Notes: generated by a model from the letters alone, not told the origin. DNA of 64,000 nt from UBA1206 sp050953105 (GCA_050953105.1 JBMNMA010000001.1:1-64000); one strand, 5' to 3'. Shown: positions 42,816-50,594, counted from the first letter of the stretch. Numbers and translations are program-made.

Positions 42816-43936
42816 TATACGCTTTTGGTAATACGGAATATTTCGTTTATTAAAATATCGGCTTCTTTTAAGGTGTTCCTCCGCCCCACGCTTATTCTTA
42901 CCCCGCCGTTTTCGGTGCCCAGCGACTTGTGGGCAAGGGGTGCGCAGTGGAAACCGCTTCTGACGCAGATTCCCCGCCGGGAAAGGCTTGTCATAACCTC
43001 GTCGCATTCCATACCGTTTATATTTATAAGCAGCACCGGAGCATATTTGTAGCCTTCTTTATCGGTTCTGCCGTGGATGGTTACCTTTTTCATTGTTTTA
43101 AGGGAATTATATATCCTTTCAAATACCCTCTCGTCGCCGAAACCCTCCTCCATTGTTTCCTTCACCGCCTCGGAAAGTCCGGCAAAAGCGGGGGCATTCA
43201 TGGTGCCCGCCTCAAACCTTTCGGGGTATTCATCCGGCATTTCGCCATCAAGTGATCTTATGCCCGTTCCCCCTTCTATAACCGTGTCCCCCGGCAGGTC
43301 GAAGGAGGGATTGATTAACATGGCGCCGGTGCCCAGAGGGCCGTAAAGTCCCTTGTGGCCGGCAATGCAGATAATGTCCGCCCCTATGTCCTTTACCGAT
43401 ATATTAATATGCCCCGCACTTTGGGAAGCGTCAATAATTGTGGTTATACCCTCCCTATGGGCTTTGGAAACAAGCTCATTTGCCGGCAGAATCCGTCCGT
43501 TGACGTTTGATGCGTGGATAAAAACGGCGGTATATACTCCCCCGAGGGAGGATGTAAAGCTGTCAATTATCCGGTTGTCGCTGCCCGTTCCGTCAAAAAA
43601 GGCAAGCTCTGCCCTCCCCTGCTTTGCCATGGCATTCAAGGGACGATACACCGCATTATGCTCGATGGCGGATGTTAACACCTTCCGTCCCGAAAAGCCC
43701 TTTATGGCCATATTCAGGGCAATGGTTGCCGAGGGAGTGAGGATAACCCTTTCGGGGGTGGTGGAAAAAAATCCGGCTAACGTTTCCCGGCATTCATATA
43801 TTACCTCCGAGGCAAACATGGCGGCCTTGTGTCCGCTCCGTCCCGGGTTGCCGCATAGTTCGGCTGCCCGGCTGATTGCCGAAATAACCCGTTTTGATTT
43901 GGGAAAGCCTGTTGCCGAGTTGTCGAAGTATATCAT
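42815..43936 (-). CDS. class V aminotransferase, cysteine desulfurase/selenocysteine lyase-like
   Basis: 373 residues, group II (SufS/CsdA-like). YFDNSATGFPKS at the start, GNPGRSGHKAA, PLP lysine in CIAGHKGLYGPLGTG and a candidate catalytic cysteine in CVRSGFHCAPLAHKSLGT. It overlaps by 4 bp the end of a DUF3343 gene. That pairing is seen in Clostridia with selenium-use genes and suggests selenium or sulfur transfer rather than Fe-S assembly, but none of selA, selB or selD is visible here. ATG MIYFDNS. Confidence 0.88.
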   Translation of the reverse strand: MIYFDNSATGFPKSKRVISAISRAAELCGNPGRSGHKAAMFASEVIYECRETLAGFFSTTPERVILTPSATIALNMAIKGFSGRKVLTSAIEHNAVYRPLNAMAKQGRAELAFFDGTGSDNRIIDSFTSSLGGVYTAVFIHASNVNGRILPANELVSKAHREGITTIIDASQSAGHINISVKDIGADIICIAGHKGLYGPLGTGAMLINPSFDLPGDTVIEGGTGIRSLDGEMPDEYPERFEAGTMNAPAFAGLSEAVKETMEEGFGDERVFERIYNSLKTMKKVTIHGRTDKEGYKYAPVLLININGMECDEVMTSLSRRGICVRSGFHCAPLAHKSLGTENGGVRISVGRRNTLKEADILINEIFRITKSV

Positions 43937-44178
43937 ATTCCCCTGCCCTCCGTCTGGCCGAGAATTCTGATGCCGTTCTGCTCGATAATCGCCCTTGCTC
44001 GCTCACAGAGTGTGGGATTGGAGCCGGAGTTTATGGCAAGACCGTAACCGCAGCCACGCACCCGTGTAACCTCGCCGGTTTTGACGGGGGTTGAGTATAT
44101 TCCGGCGTTGGCAAGCAGCCTTTCGGCCTTCATTACATAGGTTACCGAGGATAGCACAAAAATACAGTTTTTGTTCAT
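43933..44178 (-). CDS. DUF3343 protein (putative Se/S carrier-like)
   Basis: 81 residues: MNKNCIFVLSSVTYVMKAERLLANAGI and VTRVRGCGYGLAINSGSNP, with the conserved RGCGYG motif whose cysteine is proposed to carry sulfur or selenium. ATG follows AAAGGACGA. It is the first gene of the pair with the desulfurase-like enzyme (ATGA-type overlap). The 80-nt leader carries a GCCCG/CGGGC hairpin and a palindrome. Confidence 0.85.
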   Translation of the reverse strand: MNKNCIFVLSSVTYVMKAERLLANAGIYSTPVKTGEVTRVRGCGYGLAINSGSNPTLCERARAIIEQNGIRILGQTEGRGI

Positions 44179-44252
44179 ACTTGAATCGTCCTTTCATGTG
44201 TCCCGAAAATTTGCCCGCCTTGACGGGCACAAACAAAGAAACATCCTCCTTT

Positions 44253-44269
44253 CATTATATGATATAATG
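44253..44269. promoter_or_regulatory. palindrome upstream of the DUF3343 gene
   Basis: CATTATAT-G-ATATAATG, a perfect 8-bp inverted repeat with a one-base centre, just upstream of AAAGGAGGATG. It overlaps a TATAAT-like -10 on the minus strand, as an operator would. No -35 was found at a proper distance. Confidence 0.45.
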
Positions 44270-44310
44270 CGACAAAACTCTTATTTGTGGGGGGTATTTA
44301 TTCTGTTAAA

Positions 44311-44690
44311 AGCGGATTTTGTCCACCCGCAAGGGTTGACTTAATTTTCGTCTCATTTCTTCCCGTGTTGCGGCTAACCCCTCATCCACCGCTGCCGCGG
44401 TCCCCCTTCCCCTCAAGGGGAAGGCTTTTTGCATTCATCCCATGTCGCTGCCACTACATTAAGACAAATATATACCGACTGAAGAAGATAAATATATCTG
44501 CACCAAAGGTGAAATATAGCTGCCCAACGGGCAATATAACTGTGCCGAAGGCACAATATAACTGCGAGTGAAATGAGCAATCAAGCTGCCACGAAGTGGT
44601 TACACCCCCTCATCCACCGCTGGCGCAGTCCCCCTTACCCAAAGGCGGAAGGCTTTTTGTATTCATCCCATGTCGCTGCCTCTGCATCTT
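44311..44690. repeat. dispersed hairpin-rich repeat, copy 2
   Basis: About 380 bp, similar to 19049-19420 in order and orientation. The flanking direct modules start near 44379 and 44606. The central hairpins are TGCACC/GGTGAA (one arm mutated), TGCCC-AAC-GGGCA, TGTGCC-GAA-GGCACA and GCCAC-GAA-GTGGT. The flanking hairpin is CCTTCCCC-TCAA-GGGGAAGG, where the copy 1 equivalent has a shorter stem and a different loop. It holds no gene; the 94-codon frame at 44287 is an artefact of the repeat. Confidence 0.8.
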
Positions 44691-44745
44691 ATTTTAATAA
44701 AAATATTAGGCAAAGCTTGACGCTCTGCCTGATATTACATATCTA

Positions 44746-45075
44746 TTATTTTATCTTATATATCTTCAGCGGTTTTTTTACCTGTCTGGCATATTTTACG
44801 GTAAAGGCGGTGCCGCCGGATTCTCCGTCCCAAAAGGCGATTATAATATCCGCCAGATTAACAATCCGCTGGTTGCGGTACAACGGGGCAGCCTTGCCGT
44901 GCTTGGCGTAATCGGGACGGATTATATGTTTTGAAAGGCGGTGGGTATCGGCGTATTTTTCTGCCTGGGCGTCAATGCCCTCGGCGCCGCCGGTGATTAT
45001 TTCGGTGGTTCCGGGGGGTATGTATCTGCTTATGTCAATAGACAGACTTCTTGACCCGACTACCGCAACCCTCAT
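44746..45075 (-). CDS. SLOG-fold protein (YspA/YpsA-related, DUF2493-like)
   Basis: 109 residues. MRVAVVGSRSLSIDISRYIPPGTTEIITGGAEGIDAQAEKYA and ADIIIAFWDGESGGTAFTVKYARQ fit the SLOG Rossmann fold that binds nucleotides or nucleotide-linked sugars. The conserved GSR, GGAxGID and DG.SGGT motifs are all present. It is 12 bp downstream of the nucleotidyltransferase-MORN gene on the same strand, so the two are probably co-expressed. Function unknown; SLOG proteins often act with nucleotide-derived signals. Confidence 0.85.
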   Translation of the reverse strand: MRVAVVGSRSLSIDISRYIPPGTTEIITGGAEGIDAQAEKYADTHRLSKHIIRPDYAKHGKAAPLYRNQRIVNLADIIIAFWDGESGGTAFTVKYARQVKKPLKIYKIK

Positions 45076-45087
45076 TCCTATGCCCCC

Positions 45088-46956
45088 TTACTTGATGACA
45101 CTTTTATACTCAATAATTTCTCCGTTCTTATATACCACTACCTGGGTTATTTTTTGGGCTGCGTAATAATAGGTCGCCTCGCCCTCCAGTTTACCGTTTT
45201 GAAAGTTTCCTTTTACAATGTCCCCGTTGGGCATATAAAGGGTACCTGCGCCGTGAAACTTGCTGTTTACAAATGCGCCTTCGTATCTGCCGCCGGCTTT
45301 GTAAACCAAAACCCCGTTTTTGTCGTTTTGCAGACCGTTTTCAAAATTGCCCGTGTAAACATCCCCGTTGGCGTAGGTATATTTGCCCTTGCCGGAAAAT
45401 TTATCGTTCTTAAAGGGGCCTTCATAGGTTCCAAGACTGTCGGTGAATTTGCCCTCCACCTGATTATTATTTTCCCAGGTGCCTGAAAAAACCGAACCGT
45501 TTGCCCAGGTGTAGGTGCCTTGGCCTGACTTTTTACCGTTTTTGAACTCACCCTCGTATTTGTCCCCGTTGGAGTATTGGAACGTGCCGTTGGCTATCTC
45601 TCCGTCGGCAAATTCCCCCTCGAACACAGAGCCGTCGGCGTCAATGAATTTTCCCTGTCCGTCGGGGATGCCCTTGACAAAGGTGCCGCTTATTATGTCC
45701 CCGTTTGGAAGGTATAATGTTCCCCTGCCGGTCATGTCACCGTCATTAAAGTCCCCTTCGTATTTTTCGCCGGTGGCAAGGTTAAATACCCCGTATCCGT
45801 GACGGACGCCGCCGACAAAGTCGCCTTCATAAACGTCCCCCGAGTAATATTCCATTCTACCGTATCCGTCGGGAAGTCCGTCTTTGGTTTCACCGTAATA
45901 AATTCCGTTATTGTAGGATATATAGTCGGGCCTTGATTCGTCCCCCGACGTTTTGCTGTATTGGCTGTCGTCGCTGTCGACGCTAAGATCGTCAGGTTTT
46001 CCGCCGAACTGGTTATTAAACATTATAATAAGCAGGGTTACGGTTAACACCGTCAATGACGCCCCGGTTATTATAAGGCCTCGTTTTACCCGTTTTATAA
46101 GCTTTGCCTTTTCGGGGGATAAATATCTGGGAGGAAGTTTTTTGGGGAAATCGGCAAACAGGGAGTCAAACAGCTCCTTGTCATAGTCTTTATCCCCGTC
46201 ACCGAGGAAAAGGGCAAAATACATGTCCCTTACCTTGGTTTCGAAAAAGGCCAGTCCCAGGGAATCGGTCTGACGGTTTATGTATTCCCAGTTAAAAAGG
46301 TGGTCGTAGGCAAAGTAAAGGACAAAAATATCCACAAGCAGCTTAAGCTGTCCCTTGCCTTCGCCGGTGGCCGACTTGAGGGCATAAAGGGAGCAGATAT
46401 ATCTGTCCTCGGGAGAAAGGCCGTAGATGTTGCTGCCTTCCTGCTTGGACGCCTTTGACCACAGGTCAATGGGATATTCGGTTTTTATTGCAATCCGGGT
46501 GGCGGGGGGCTTGAAGTAAAAGTCCACCCCTTTGCATTCTCTTACATGGGAAAAGCCGTGTTTTTCGGCTATGATTTTTGCCTGTTCCCGGCTTTCGGGT
46601 TTTACGAGTATATCGAAATCCCGGCTTTCTCTAAGCAGAGGAGTTGTATATAATCCCCTTAGGGCGACGCCGCCGACCGGCATGCAGTCAACCGACTTTT
46701 CGGAAAGGGTGTTTAACAACCGGGTATAGTCAAGTTGGGCGGCACGTTGCTTTTCAAGAGCGGCTTTTTGGGCGGTTAGTATCTTTTCGGGAAGATAGAT
46801 GTCCTTCAGCCCCTCGCAGACAAAGTTAATAAGGTCCTGTTTTTTGGCTATCTCAAACAGCACCGCATAATCAAGGTCGTCAAGGAGGTAGTTTATCGCC
46901 GACCCCTTAAGCACCGAGCTTATTATATTTATCAGGTATAATTTTTCCTTTTCCAA
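45088..46956 (-). CDS. nucleotidyltransferase-TM-MORN fusion protein
   Basis: 622 residues. Residues 1-280 are a NTP_transf_5-type nucleotidyltransferase with PVGGVALRGLY and the acidic pair SRDFDILV (Asp113, Asp115). A transmembrane helix (about 292-314, LIITGASLTVLTVTLLIIMF) follows a basic stretch, then an acidic linker. About ten MORN repeats (352-610; YxGxxxDGxxxGxG pattern, e.g. YYSGDVYEGDFVGGVRHGYG) end the protein. By the positive-inside rule the catalytic domain is cytoplasmic and the MORN part outside. TTG start nine bases after GGAG. Fusion of these modules is unusual; role unknown. Confidence 0.85.
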   Translation of the reverse strand: MEKEKLYLINIISSVLKGSAINYLLDDLDYAVLFEIAKKQDLINFVCEGLKDIYLPEKILTAQKAALEKQRAAQLDYTRLLNTLSEKSVDCMPVGGVALRGLYTTPLLRESRDFDILVKPESREQAKIIAEKHGFSHVRECKGVDFYFKPPATRIAIKTEYPIDLWSKASKQEGSNIYGLSPEDRYICSLYALKSATGEGKGQLKLLVDIFVLYFAYDHLFNWEYINRQTDSLGLAFFETKVRDMYFALFLGDGDKDYDKELFDSLFADFPKKLPPRYLSPEKAKLIKRVKRGLIITGASLTVLTVTLLIIMFNNQFGGKPDDLSVDSDDSQYSKTSGDESRPDYISYNNGIYYGETKDGLPDGYGRMEYYSGDVYEGDFVGGVRHGYGVFNLATGEKYEGDFNDGDMTGRGTLYLPNGDIISGTFVKGIPDGQGKFIDADGSVFEGEFADGEIANGTFQYSNGDKYEGEFKNGKKSGQGTYTWANGSVFSGTWENNNQVEGKFTDSLGTYEGPFKNDKFSGKGKYTYANGDVYTGNFENGLQNDKNGVLVYKAGGRYEGAFVNSKFHGAGTLYMPNGDIVKGNFQNGKLEGEATYYYAAQKITQVVVYKNGEIIEYKSVIK

Positions 46957-47062
46957 AGCGGTTTTCTCCGGGAATTTTGTAGTTTTACATTGGTTATTAT
47001 ACAGTCGGCGTGACTTTTTGTCAACATAACGGGGGTAAAATTAAAAATTAGGAAAAAAACTA

Positions 47063-47091
47063 TTGACAATAATAAGGTTGTCTGGTATAAT
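47063..47091 (+). promoter_or_regulatory. rpmG-secE-nusG promoter
   Basis: TTGACA, 17-bp spacer, TATAAT; 122 bp of leader follow before rpmG. Confidence 0.92.
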
Positions 47092-47147
47092 CACTTTACC
47101 TCTGCAAAGAGCTTTTTATTTTTGCGCTTTTTTTATTAAAAGCTTGT

Positions 47148-47187
47148 TCTTCCGGTTTGATTTCCTCCGGAAGAAACCGGAGGGAGG
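47148..47187 (+). promoter_or_regulatory. rpmG leader with alternative hairpins
   Basis: CTTCCGG / CCGGAAG and CCTCCGG-AAGAAA-CCGGAGG share the same CCGGAAG segment and cannot form together. The second hairpin would partly cover the first GGAGG. This is a switch-like layout, but regulation is inferred only. Confidence 0.45.
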
Positions 47188-47196
47188 TTACATTAA

Positions 47197-47217
47197 ATGG
47201 AGGTGCCGAACAAATGA
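47197..47217 (+). CDS. possible six-residue leader peptide overlapping rpmG
   Basis: ATG nine bases after GGGAGG opens MEVPNK and stops at TGA; this TGA overlaps the rpmG ATG (ATGA). The peptide frame covers the rpmG ribosome site GGAGG. It could couple rpmG translation to leader translation. Too short to be sure it is translated. Confidence 0.3.
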   Translation: MEVPNK

Positions 47218-47363
47218 GAGTTAAAGTAACCCTGGTTTGCAGCGAATGCAAGCAAAGGAATTACGACACATCGAAAAACAAGAAAAACAACCCTGACAGG
47301 ATTGAGATGAAAAAACATTGCAAGTTCTGCCGCAAGCACACTCTTCACAAAGAGAGCAAGTAA
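47214..47363 (+). CDS. rpmG: 50S ribosomal protein L33
   Basis: 49 residues with four zinc-type cysteines: CSEC (9-12) and CKFC (36-39), the C+ form. RVKVTLVCSECKQRNY and KKHCKFCRKHTLHKESK are conserved. ATG chosen over an in-frame extension in the leader, which lacks a ribosome site. First gene of the secE-nusG cluster. Confidence 0.96.
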   Translation: MRVKVTLVCSECKQRNYDTSKNKKNNPDRIEMKKHCKFCRKHTLHKESK

Positions 47364-47375
47364 AGGGGAATAACA

Positions 47376-47585
47376 ATGGCTGAAAAAGAAAAGAAAACAG
47401 GTCGCATTGTTAAATTTTTTAAGGATTTAAAAAGCGAAAGACAAAAGGTTACCTGGCCCACAATGGCTGAAACCAAAAAACGCACTACGGTGGTGCTTGT
47501 AGAGCTCATCATCGTAGCAATTGTGGTCGGCGTTCTCGACTTCGGTTTTTCAAAATTTATACTTTGGCTTGCCAAAGTAATATAA
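47376..47585 (+). CDS. secE: preprotein translocase subunit SecE
   Basis: 69 residues: a short cytoplasmic amphipathic part (FFKDLKSERQKVTWPTMAETKKRT) and one membrane helix (TVVLVELIIVAIVVGVLDFGF). This is the single-helix SecE of Gram-positives that clamps SecY. 12 bp after rpmG, 12 bp before nusG. Confidence 0.96.
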   Translation: MAEKEKKTGRIVKFFKDLKSERQKVTWPTMAETKKRTTVVLVELIIVAIVVGVLDFGFSKFILWLAKVI

Positions 47586-47597
47586 GGGTTGATTGAA

Positions 47598-48128
47598 ATG
47601 GGAATGCCTGTTGACTCTGTGCCGCGCTGGTATGTAATTCATACCTACTCGGGCTACGAAAACAAGGTAGCCAACAACATCAACAAGATTGTTGAAAACC
47701 GCGGTCTTTCCGACATGATATTCGACGTTAAAGTCCCCACCGAAAAGGTAGTGGAAATATCCGGATCGGACGAAAAGGAAATCGAACGCAAAAAGTTCCC
47801 CAGCTATGTTCTCGTTAAAATGATTATGAACGACGAGAGCTGGCATATCATCCGCAACACAACCGGCGTTACGGGGTTTGTAGGCCCCGGATCCCGTCCC
47901 GTTCCCCTTACCGACAAGGAAGTGGAAAAGCTGGGCGTGGAGGTTAAGGTTGTTAAGATAGAATTTGAAACGGGCGACAGTGTCAGAATAATAGACGGTC
48001 CCCTTTCGGGTTTTGTCGGAATTGTTGAAGAAATTTCTCCCGACAAGATGAAGGTTACGGTAAGTGCCTCCCTCTTCGGGCGGGAAACCAGAGTTGAGCT
48101 CGACGTTTCCCAGGTTAAGCCCCAATAA
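47598..48128 (+). CDS. nusG: transcription termination/antitermination protein NusG
   Basis: 176 residues. The NGN domain (RWYVIHTYSGYENKVANNI...WHIIRNTTGVTGFVGPG) is followed by a KOW domain (GDSVRIIDGPLSGFVGIVEEISPDKMKVTVSASLFGRETRVELD). It binds RNA polymerase. ATG MGMPVDSVP follows AAGGG; a TTG three codons upstream is less likely. Confidence 0.97.
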   Translation: MGMPVDSVPRWYVIHTYSGYENKVANNINKIVENRGLSDMIFDVKVPTEKVVEISGSDEKEIERKKFPSYVLVKMIMNDESWHIIRNTTGVTGFVGPGSRPVPLTDKEVEKLGVEVKVVKIEFETGDSVRIIDGPLSGFVGIVEEISPDKMKVTVSASLFGRETRVELDVSQVKPQ

Positions 48129-48137
48129 AACGGGCAA

Positions 48138-48209
48138 ACGGCATAGGAAGGAGCCATATTCCTACTGCCGTGTGGGAGGGACCAAAGGTCCCGAAAAATA
48201 TTTACCACA
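48138..48209 (+). promoter_or_regulatory. rplK leader, candidate L1-binding site
   Basis: One hairpin, ACGGCA-TAGGAA / TTCCTA-TGCCGT (48138-48171), precedes a second with outer stem TGTGG (48171-48175) / CCACA (48205-48209) and inner GGGACC-AAA-GGTCCC. The GTGGGAGG..CCAC pattern resembles the L1 target in 23S and in L11-operon leaders, so feedback by L1 is likely. It ends 18 bp before rplK. Confidence 0.6.
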
Positions 48210-48227
48210 TTCGGAGGTGTAAAACAA

Positions 48228-48653
48228 ATGGCAAAGAAAATTGTAGGCTATATAAAGCTCCAGCTCCCGGCAGGTAAGGCAACACCGCAACCCCCCGTCG
48301 GCCCGGCGCTCGGCCAATACGGCGTAGCCATCCCCATGTTCACTAAAGAATTCAACGAACGCACCAAAAACGATATCGGTCTTATCATACCGGTTGTTAT
48401 AACCGTTTATGCCGACCGTACGTTCACTTTCATTACCAAAACCCCTCCCGCAGCTGTTCTTATAAAGAAAGCCTGCGGCATCGAAAGCGGCTCGGGCAAG
48501 CCCAACTCCACCAAAGTCGCCAAGATTACCAAAGATCAGATCAGACAAATCGCAGAAACCAAAATGCCCGACCTCAACGCCAGCTCCATTGAAGCGGCTA
48601 TGAGCATGATTGCCGGCACAGCCCGCAGCATGGGTGTTACGGTTGTGGACTAA
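48228..48653 (+). CDS. rplK: 50S ribosomal protein L11
   Basis: 141 residues: KIVGYIKLQLPAGKATPQPPVGPALGQYGV and TKDQIRQIAETKMPDLNASSIEAAMSMIAGTARSMGVTV. L11 forms the factor-binding stalk base. ATG eight to nine bases after GGAGG, 14 bp before rplA. Confidence 0.98.
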   Translation: MAKKIVGYIKLQLPAGKATPQPPVGPALGQYGVAIPMFTKEFNERTKNDIGLIIPVVITVYADRTFTFITKTPPAAVLIKKACGIESGSGKPNSTKVAKITKDQIRQIAETKMPDLNASSIEAAMSMIAGTARSMGVTVVD

Positions 48654-48667
48654 GGAGGGTGTTTTAA

Positions 48668-49360
48668 ATGAAAAGAGGCAAAACCTATTTATCCGCTTTA
48701 GCGGCTGTCGATAAGACAAAGATTTACGAAGTTGACGAGGCCCTTTCCCTTGCCTGCTCCATTTCAAAGGCAAAGTTTGACGAAACCGTAGAAGTTCACA
48801 TTCGTCTCGGCGTTGACTCCCGTCACGCAGACCAGCAGGTAAGAGGCGCGGTAGTCCTCCCCAACGGCACCGGTAAAACCGTCAGAACCCTTGTTTTCGC
48901 CAAAGGCGACAAGGCTAAGGAAGCCGAAGAGGCCGGAAGTGACTTTGTCGGCGCTGAAGACCTTGTGCAGAAGATTCAGAAAGAAAACTGGTTTGATTAC
49001 GACGTAATCATAGCCACTCCCGATATGATGGGCGTTATCGGCCGTCTCGGTCGTATCCTTGGTCCCAAAGGCTTAATGCCTAACCCCAAGGCCGGCACCG
49101 TTACCACCGACGTGGCTAAGACCGTTAAAGAAGCCAAGGCCGGTAAAATCGAATACCGTCTTGACAAAACCAACATCATCCACTGCCCTATCGGCAAAGT
49201 TTCTTTCGGATCAGAAAAGCTTCAGGAAAACTTTAACACCCTGCTTAGCGCAGTTATAAAAGCTAAGCCTGCCGCCGCAAAAGGTCAGTATATCAAGTCC
49301 TGCGTGGTAGCTTCCACCATGGGCCCGGGGATTAAGGTTAACGCATCTAAAATAAGCTAA
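48668..49360 (+). CDS. rplA: 50S ribosomal protein L1
   Basis: 230 residues. AKFDETVEVHIRLGVDSRHADQQVRGAVVLPNGTGKTVRTLVFAKGDKA, the MMGVIGRLGRILGPKGLMPNPKAGTV signature and the conserved GPGIKVN end. L1 builds the E-site stalk and represses its own operon. ATG after AAGGAGG. Confidence 0.98.
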   Translation: MKRGKTYLSALAAVDKTKIYEVDEALSLACSISKAKFDETVEVHIRLGVDSRHADQQVRGAVVLPNGTGKTVRTLVFAKGDKAKEAEEAGSDFVGAEDLVQKIQKENWFDYDVIIATPDMMGVIGRLGRILGPKGLMPNPKAGTVTTDVAKTVKEAKAGKIEYRLDKTNIIHCPIGKVSFGSEKLQENFNTLLSAVIKAKPAAAKGQYIKSCVVASTMGPGIKVNASKIS

Positions 49361-49376
49361 AAATAAAATTTAGCTA

Positions 49377-49405
49377 TTGACATTTCTGATTAAGAGTGTT
49401 ACAAT
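49377..49405 (+). promoter_or_regulatory. rplJ-rplL promoter
   Basis: TTGACA, 17-bp spacer, TACAAT, starting 17 bp after the rplA stop. The -35 context ATTTAGCTATTGACA equals that of rplM. Confidence 0.9.
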
Positions 49406-49410
49406 AACCA

Positions 49411-49590
49411 AGTGCAAAAATATCAGTTCGCAGACAGTTGGTACACCTTGAGTGTTTAATGGCATTCGCCGCCGGCCGAGAACGCTTTTAAGATATATTC
49501 ATATAGTCTTATTATGCTCTCGTGCCGCAACACGGGAGCTTTTTTTACCGGTGTACTGCTGCCCGCCAAATTTAACCCGGAGGTGAAAAC
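49411..49590 (+). ncRNA. L10 leader with attenuator
   Basis: The 180-nt leader before rplJ ends in a terminator hairpin, GCTCTCGTG (49516-49524) / CACGGGAGC (49531-49539) with one G-T pair, followed by seven Ts (49540-49546). This fits the known L10 leader of Firmicutes, where L10 with L7/L12 binds the leader and promotes termination. Confidence 0.75.
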
Positions 49591-49592
49591 AT

Positions 49593-50123
49593 TTGGCAAA
49601 CGCCCAAATTCTTGAACAAAAGAAACAAATTGTCGCTGAATTAGCGGCAAAAATGAAAGGCGCTGCTGCGGGTGTTCTTGTTGATTACAAGGGCATTAAC
49701 GTAGAGGACGACACCAAACTCCGTGCCGAGCTCAGAAAAGCCGGCGTGGAATACTCGGTTGTTAAAAACACCCTCACCGCAAAGGCCTGCGACGAGATAG
49801 GCTTCGGCAAACTCAGGGAAATTTTGAACGGCATGACCGCTCTTGCCATTTCCGAAAAGGATCCGGTTATAGCGGCTAAAATACTCAACGAGTATGCCTC
49901 CAAGCATGACAATTTTGTTATTAAAGCCGGCTTTGTAGAAGGCGAACTTCTTACTCCCGACGGAGTAAAGGCTCTTGCCGCAATACCCAGCTTTGAAACC
50001 CTTATTGCTAAGATGCTTGGCTCCTTCCAGTCTTCCCTGTACAATCTCGCCTATGTATTACAAGCAATAGTTGACAAAAACAACGCAGGCGCTCCTGCTG
50101 AAGCAGCCGCCGCAGCCGAATAA
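49593..50123 (+). CDS. rplJ: 50S ribosomal protein L10
   Basis: 176 residues. QKKQIVAELAAKMKGAAAGVLVDYKGINVEDDTKLRAELRKAGVEYSVVKNTLTAKA is the RNA-binding domain; the Ala-rich end (AGAPAEAAAAAE) follows the L7/L12-binding helix. TTG start nine bases after GGAGG, MANAQILEQKK; no ATG fits. 30 bp before rplL. Confidence 0.97.
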   Translation: MANAQILEQKKQIVAELAAKMKGAAAGVLVDYKGINVEDDTKLRAELRKAGVEYSVVKNTLTAKACDEIGFGKLREILNGMTALAISEKDPVIAAKILNEYASKHDNFVIKAGFVEGELLTPDGVKALAAIPSFETLIAKMLGSFQSSLYNLAYVLQAIVDKNNAGAPAEAAAAAE

Positions 50124-50153
50124 ACGGCAAAAACAATAATGGAGGAAAAAACA

Positions 50154-50534
50154 ATGGCAAACGAAAAAATTACACAAATAATCGAAACCGTAAAATCTAT
50201 GACCATTCTTGAAGTGGCCGAACTGGTTAAGGCTCTTGAAGAGGAATTTGGCGTATCCGCCGCTCCCGTGGCTGTTGCTGCCGGCCCCGCTGCCGCTGCT
50301 GCTCCCGTGGTTGAGGAAAAGACCGAATTCGACGTAGAGCTTACCGCTTACGACGCTGCTGCCAAGCTTAAGGTTATTAAGGTTGTTAAAGACATCACCG
50401 GCCTTTCCCTCGGCGAAGCTAAGGACCTTGTTACCGCAGTTCCCAAGGCTGTTAAGACCGGCGTTTCCAAGGAAGAAGCCGAAACCATCAAGAAGCAGCT
50501 TGAAGAATCCGGCGCTCAGGTTACCATTAAGTAA
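50154..50534 (+). CDS. rplL: 50S ribosomal protein L7/L12
   Basis: 126 residues: N-terminal dimer helices (ITQIIETVKSMTILEVAELVKALEEEFGV), an Ala/Pro hinge (VAVAAGPAAAAAP), and the C-terminal domain EKTEFDVELTAYDAAAKLKVIKVVKDITGLSLGEAKDLVTAVPKAVKTGVSKEEAETIKKQLEESGAQVTIK. ATG with GGAGG upstream; a five-codon upstream frame overlaps that site. Confidence 0.98.
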   Translation: MANEKITQIIETVKSMTILEVAELVKALEEEFGVSAAPVAVAAGPAAAAAPVVEEKTEFDVELTAYDAAAKLKVIKVVKDITGLSLGEAKDLVTAVPKAVKTGVSKEEAETIKKQLEESGAQVTIK

Positions 50535-50556
50535 TTTAAACCACAAGATTTTCAGA

Positions 50557-50594
50557 CAGGGCATAATGCGGAAAACCGCATTATGCCTGTTCCT
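50557..50594 (+). terminator. terminator of rplJ-rplL
   Basis: CAGGGCATAATGCGG / CCGCATTATGCCTG, a long stem (one bulge) with loop AAAA. The T run is broken (TGTTCCTTATT), so some read-through into the next gene is possible. Confidence 0.75.

Noticed and set aside
43353..43970. 205-codon plus-strand frame
   Set aside because: Antisense to the desulfurase-like gene, no ribosome site.
44003..44236. 77-codon minus-strand frame starting at a TTG after GGAGG
   Set aside because: It overlaps DUF3343 in another frame, and its sequence has no domain-like features.
44287..44571. 94-codon frame in repeat copy 2
   Set aside because: It is the translation of the hairpin-rich repeat; the equivalent frame is not kept in copy 1.
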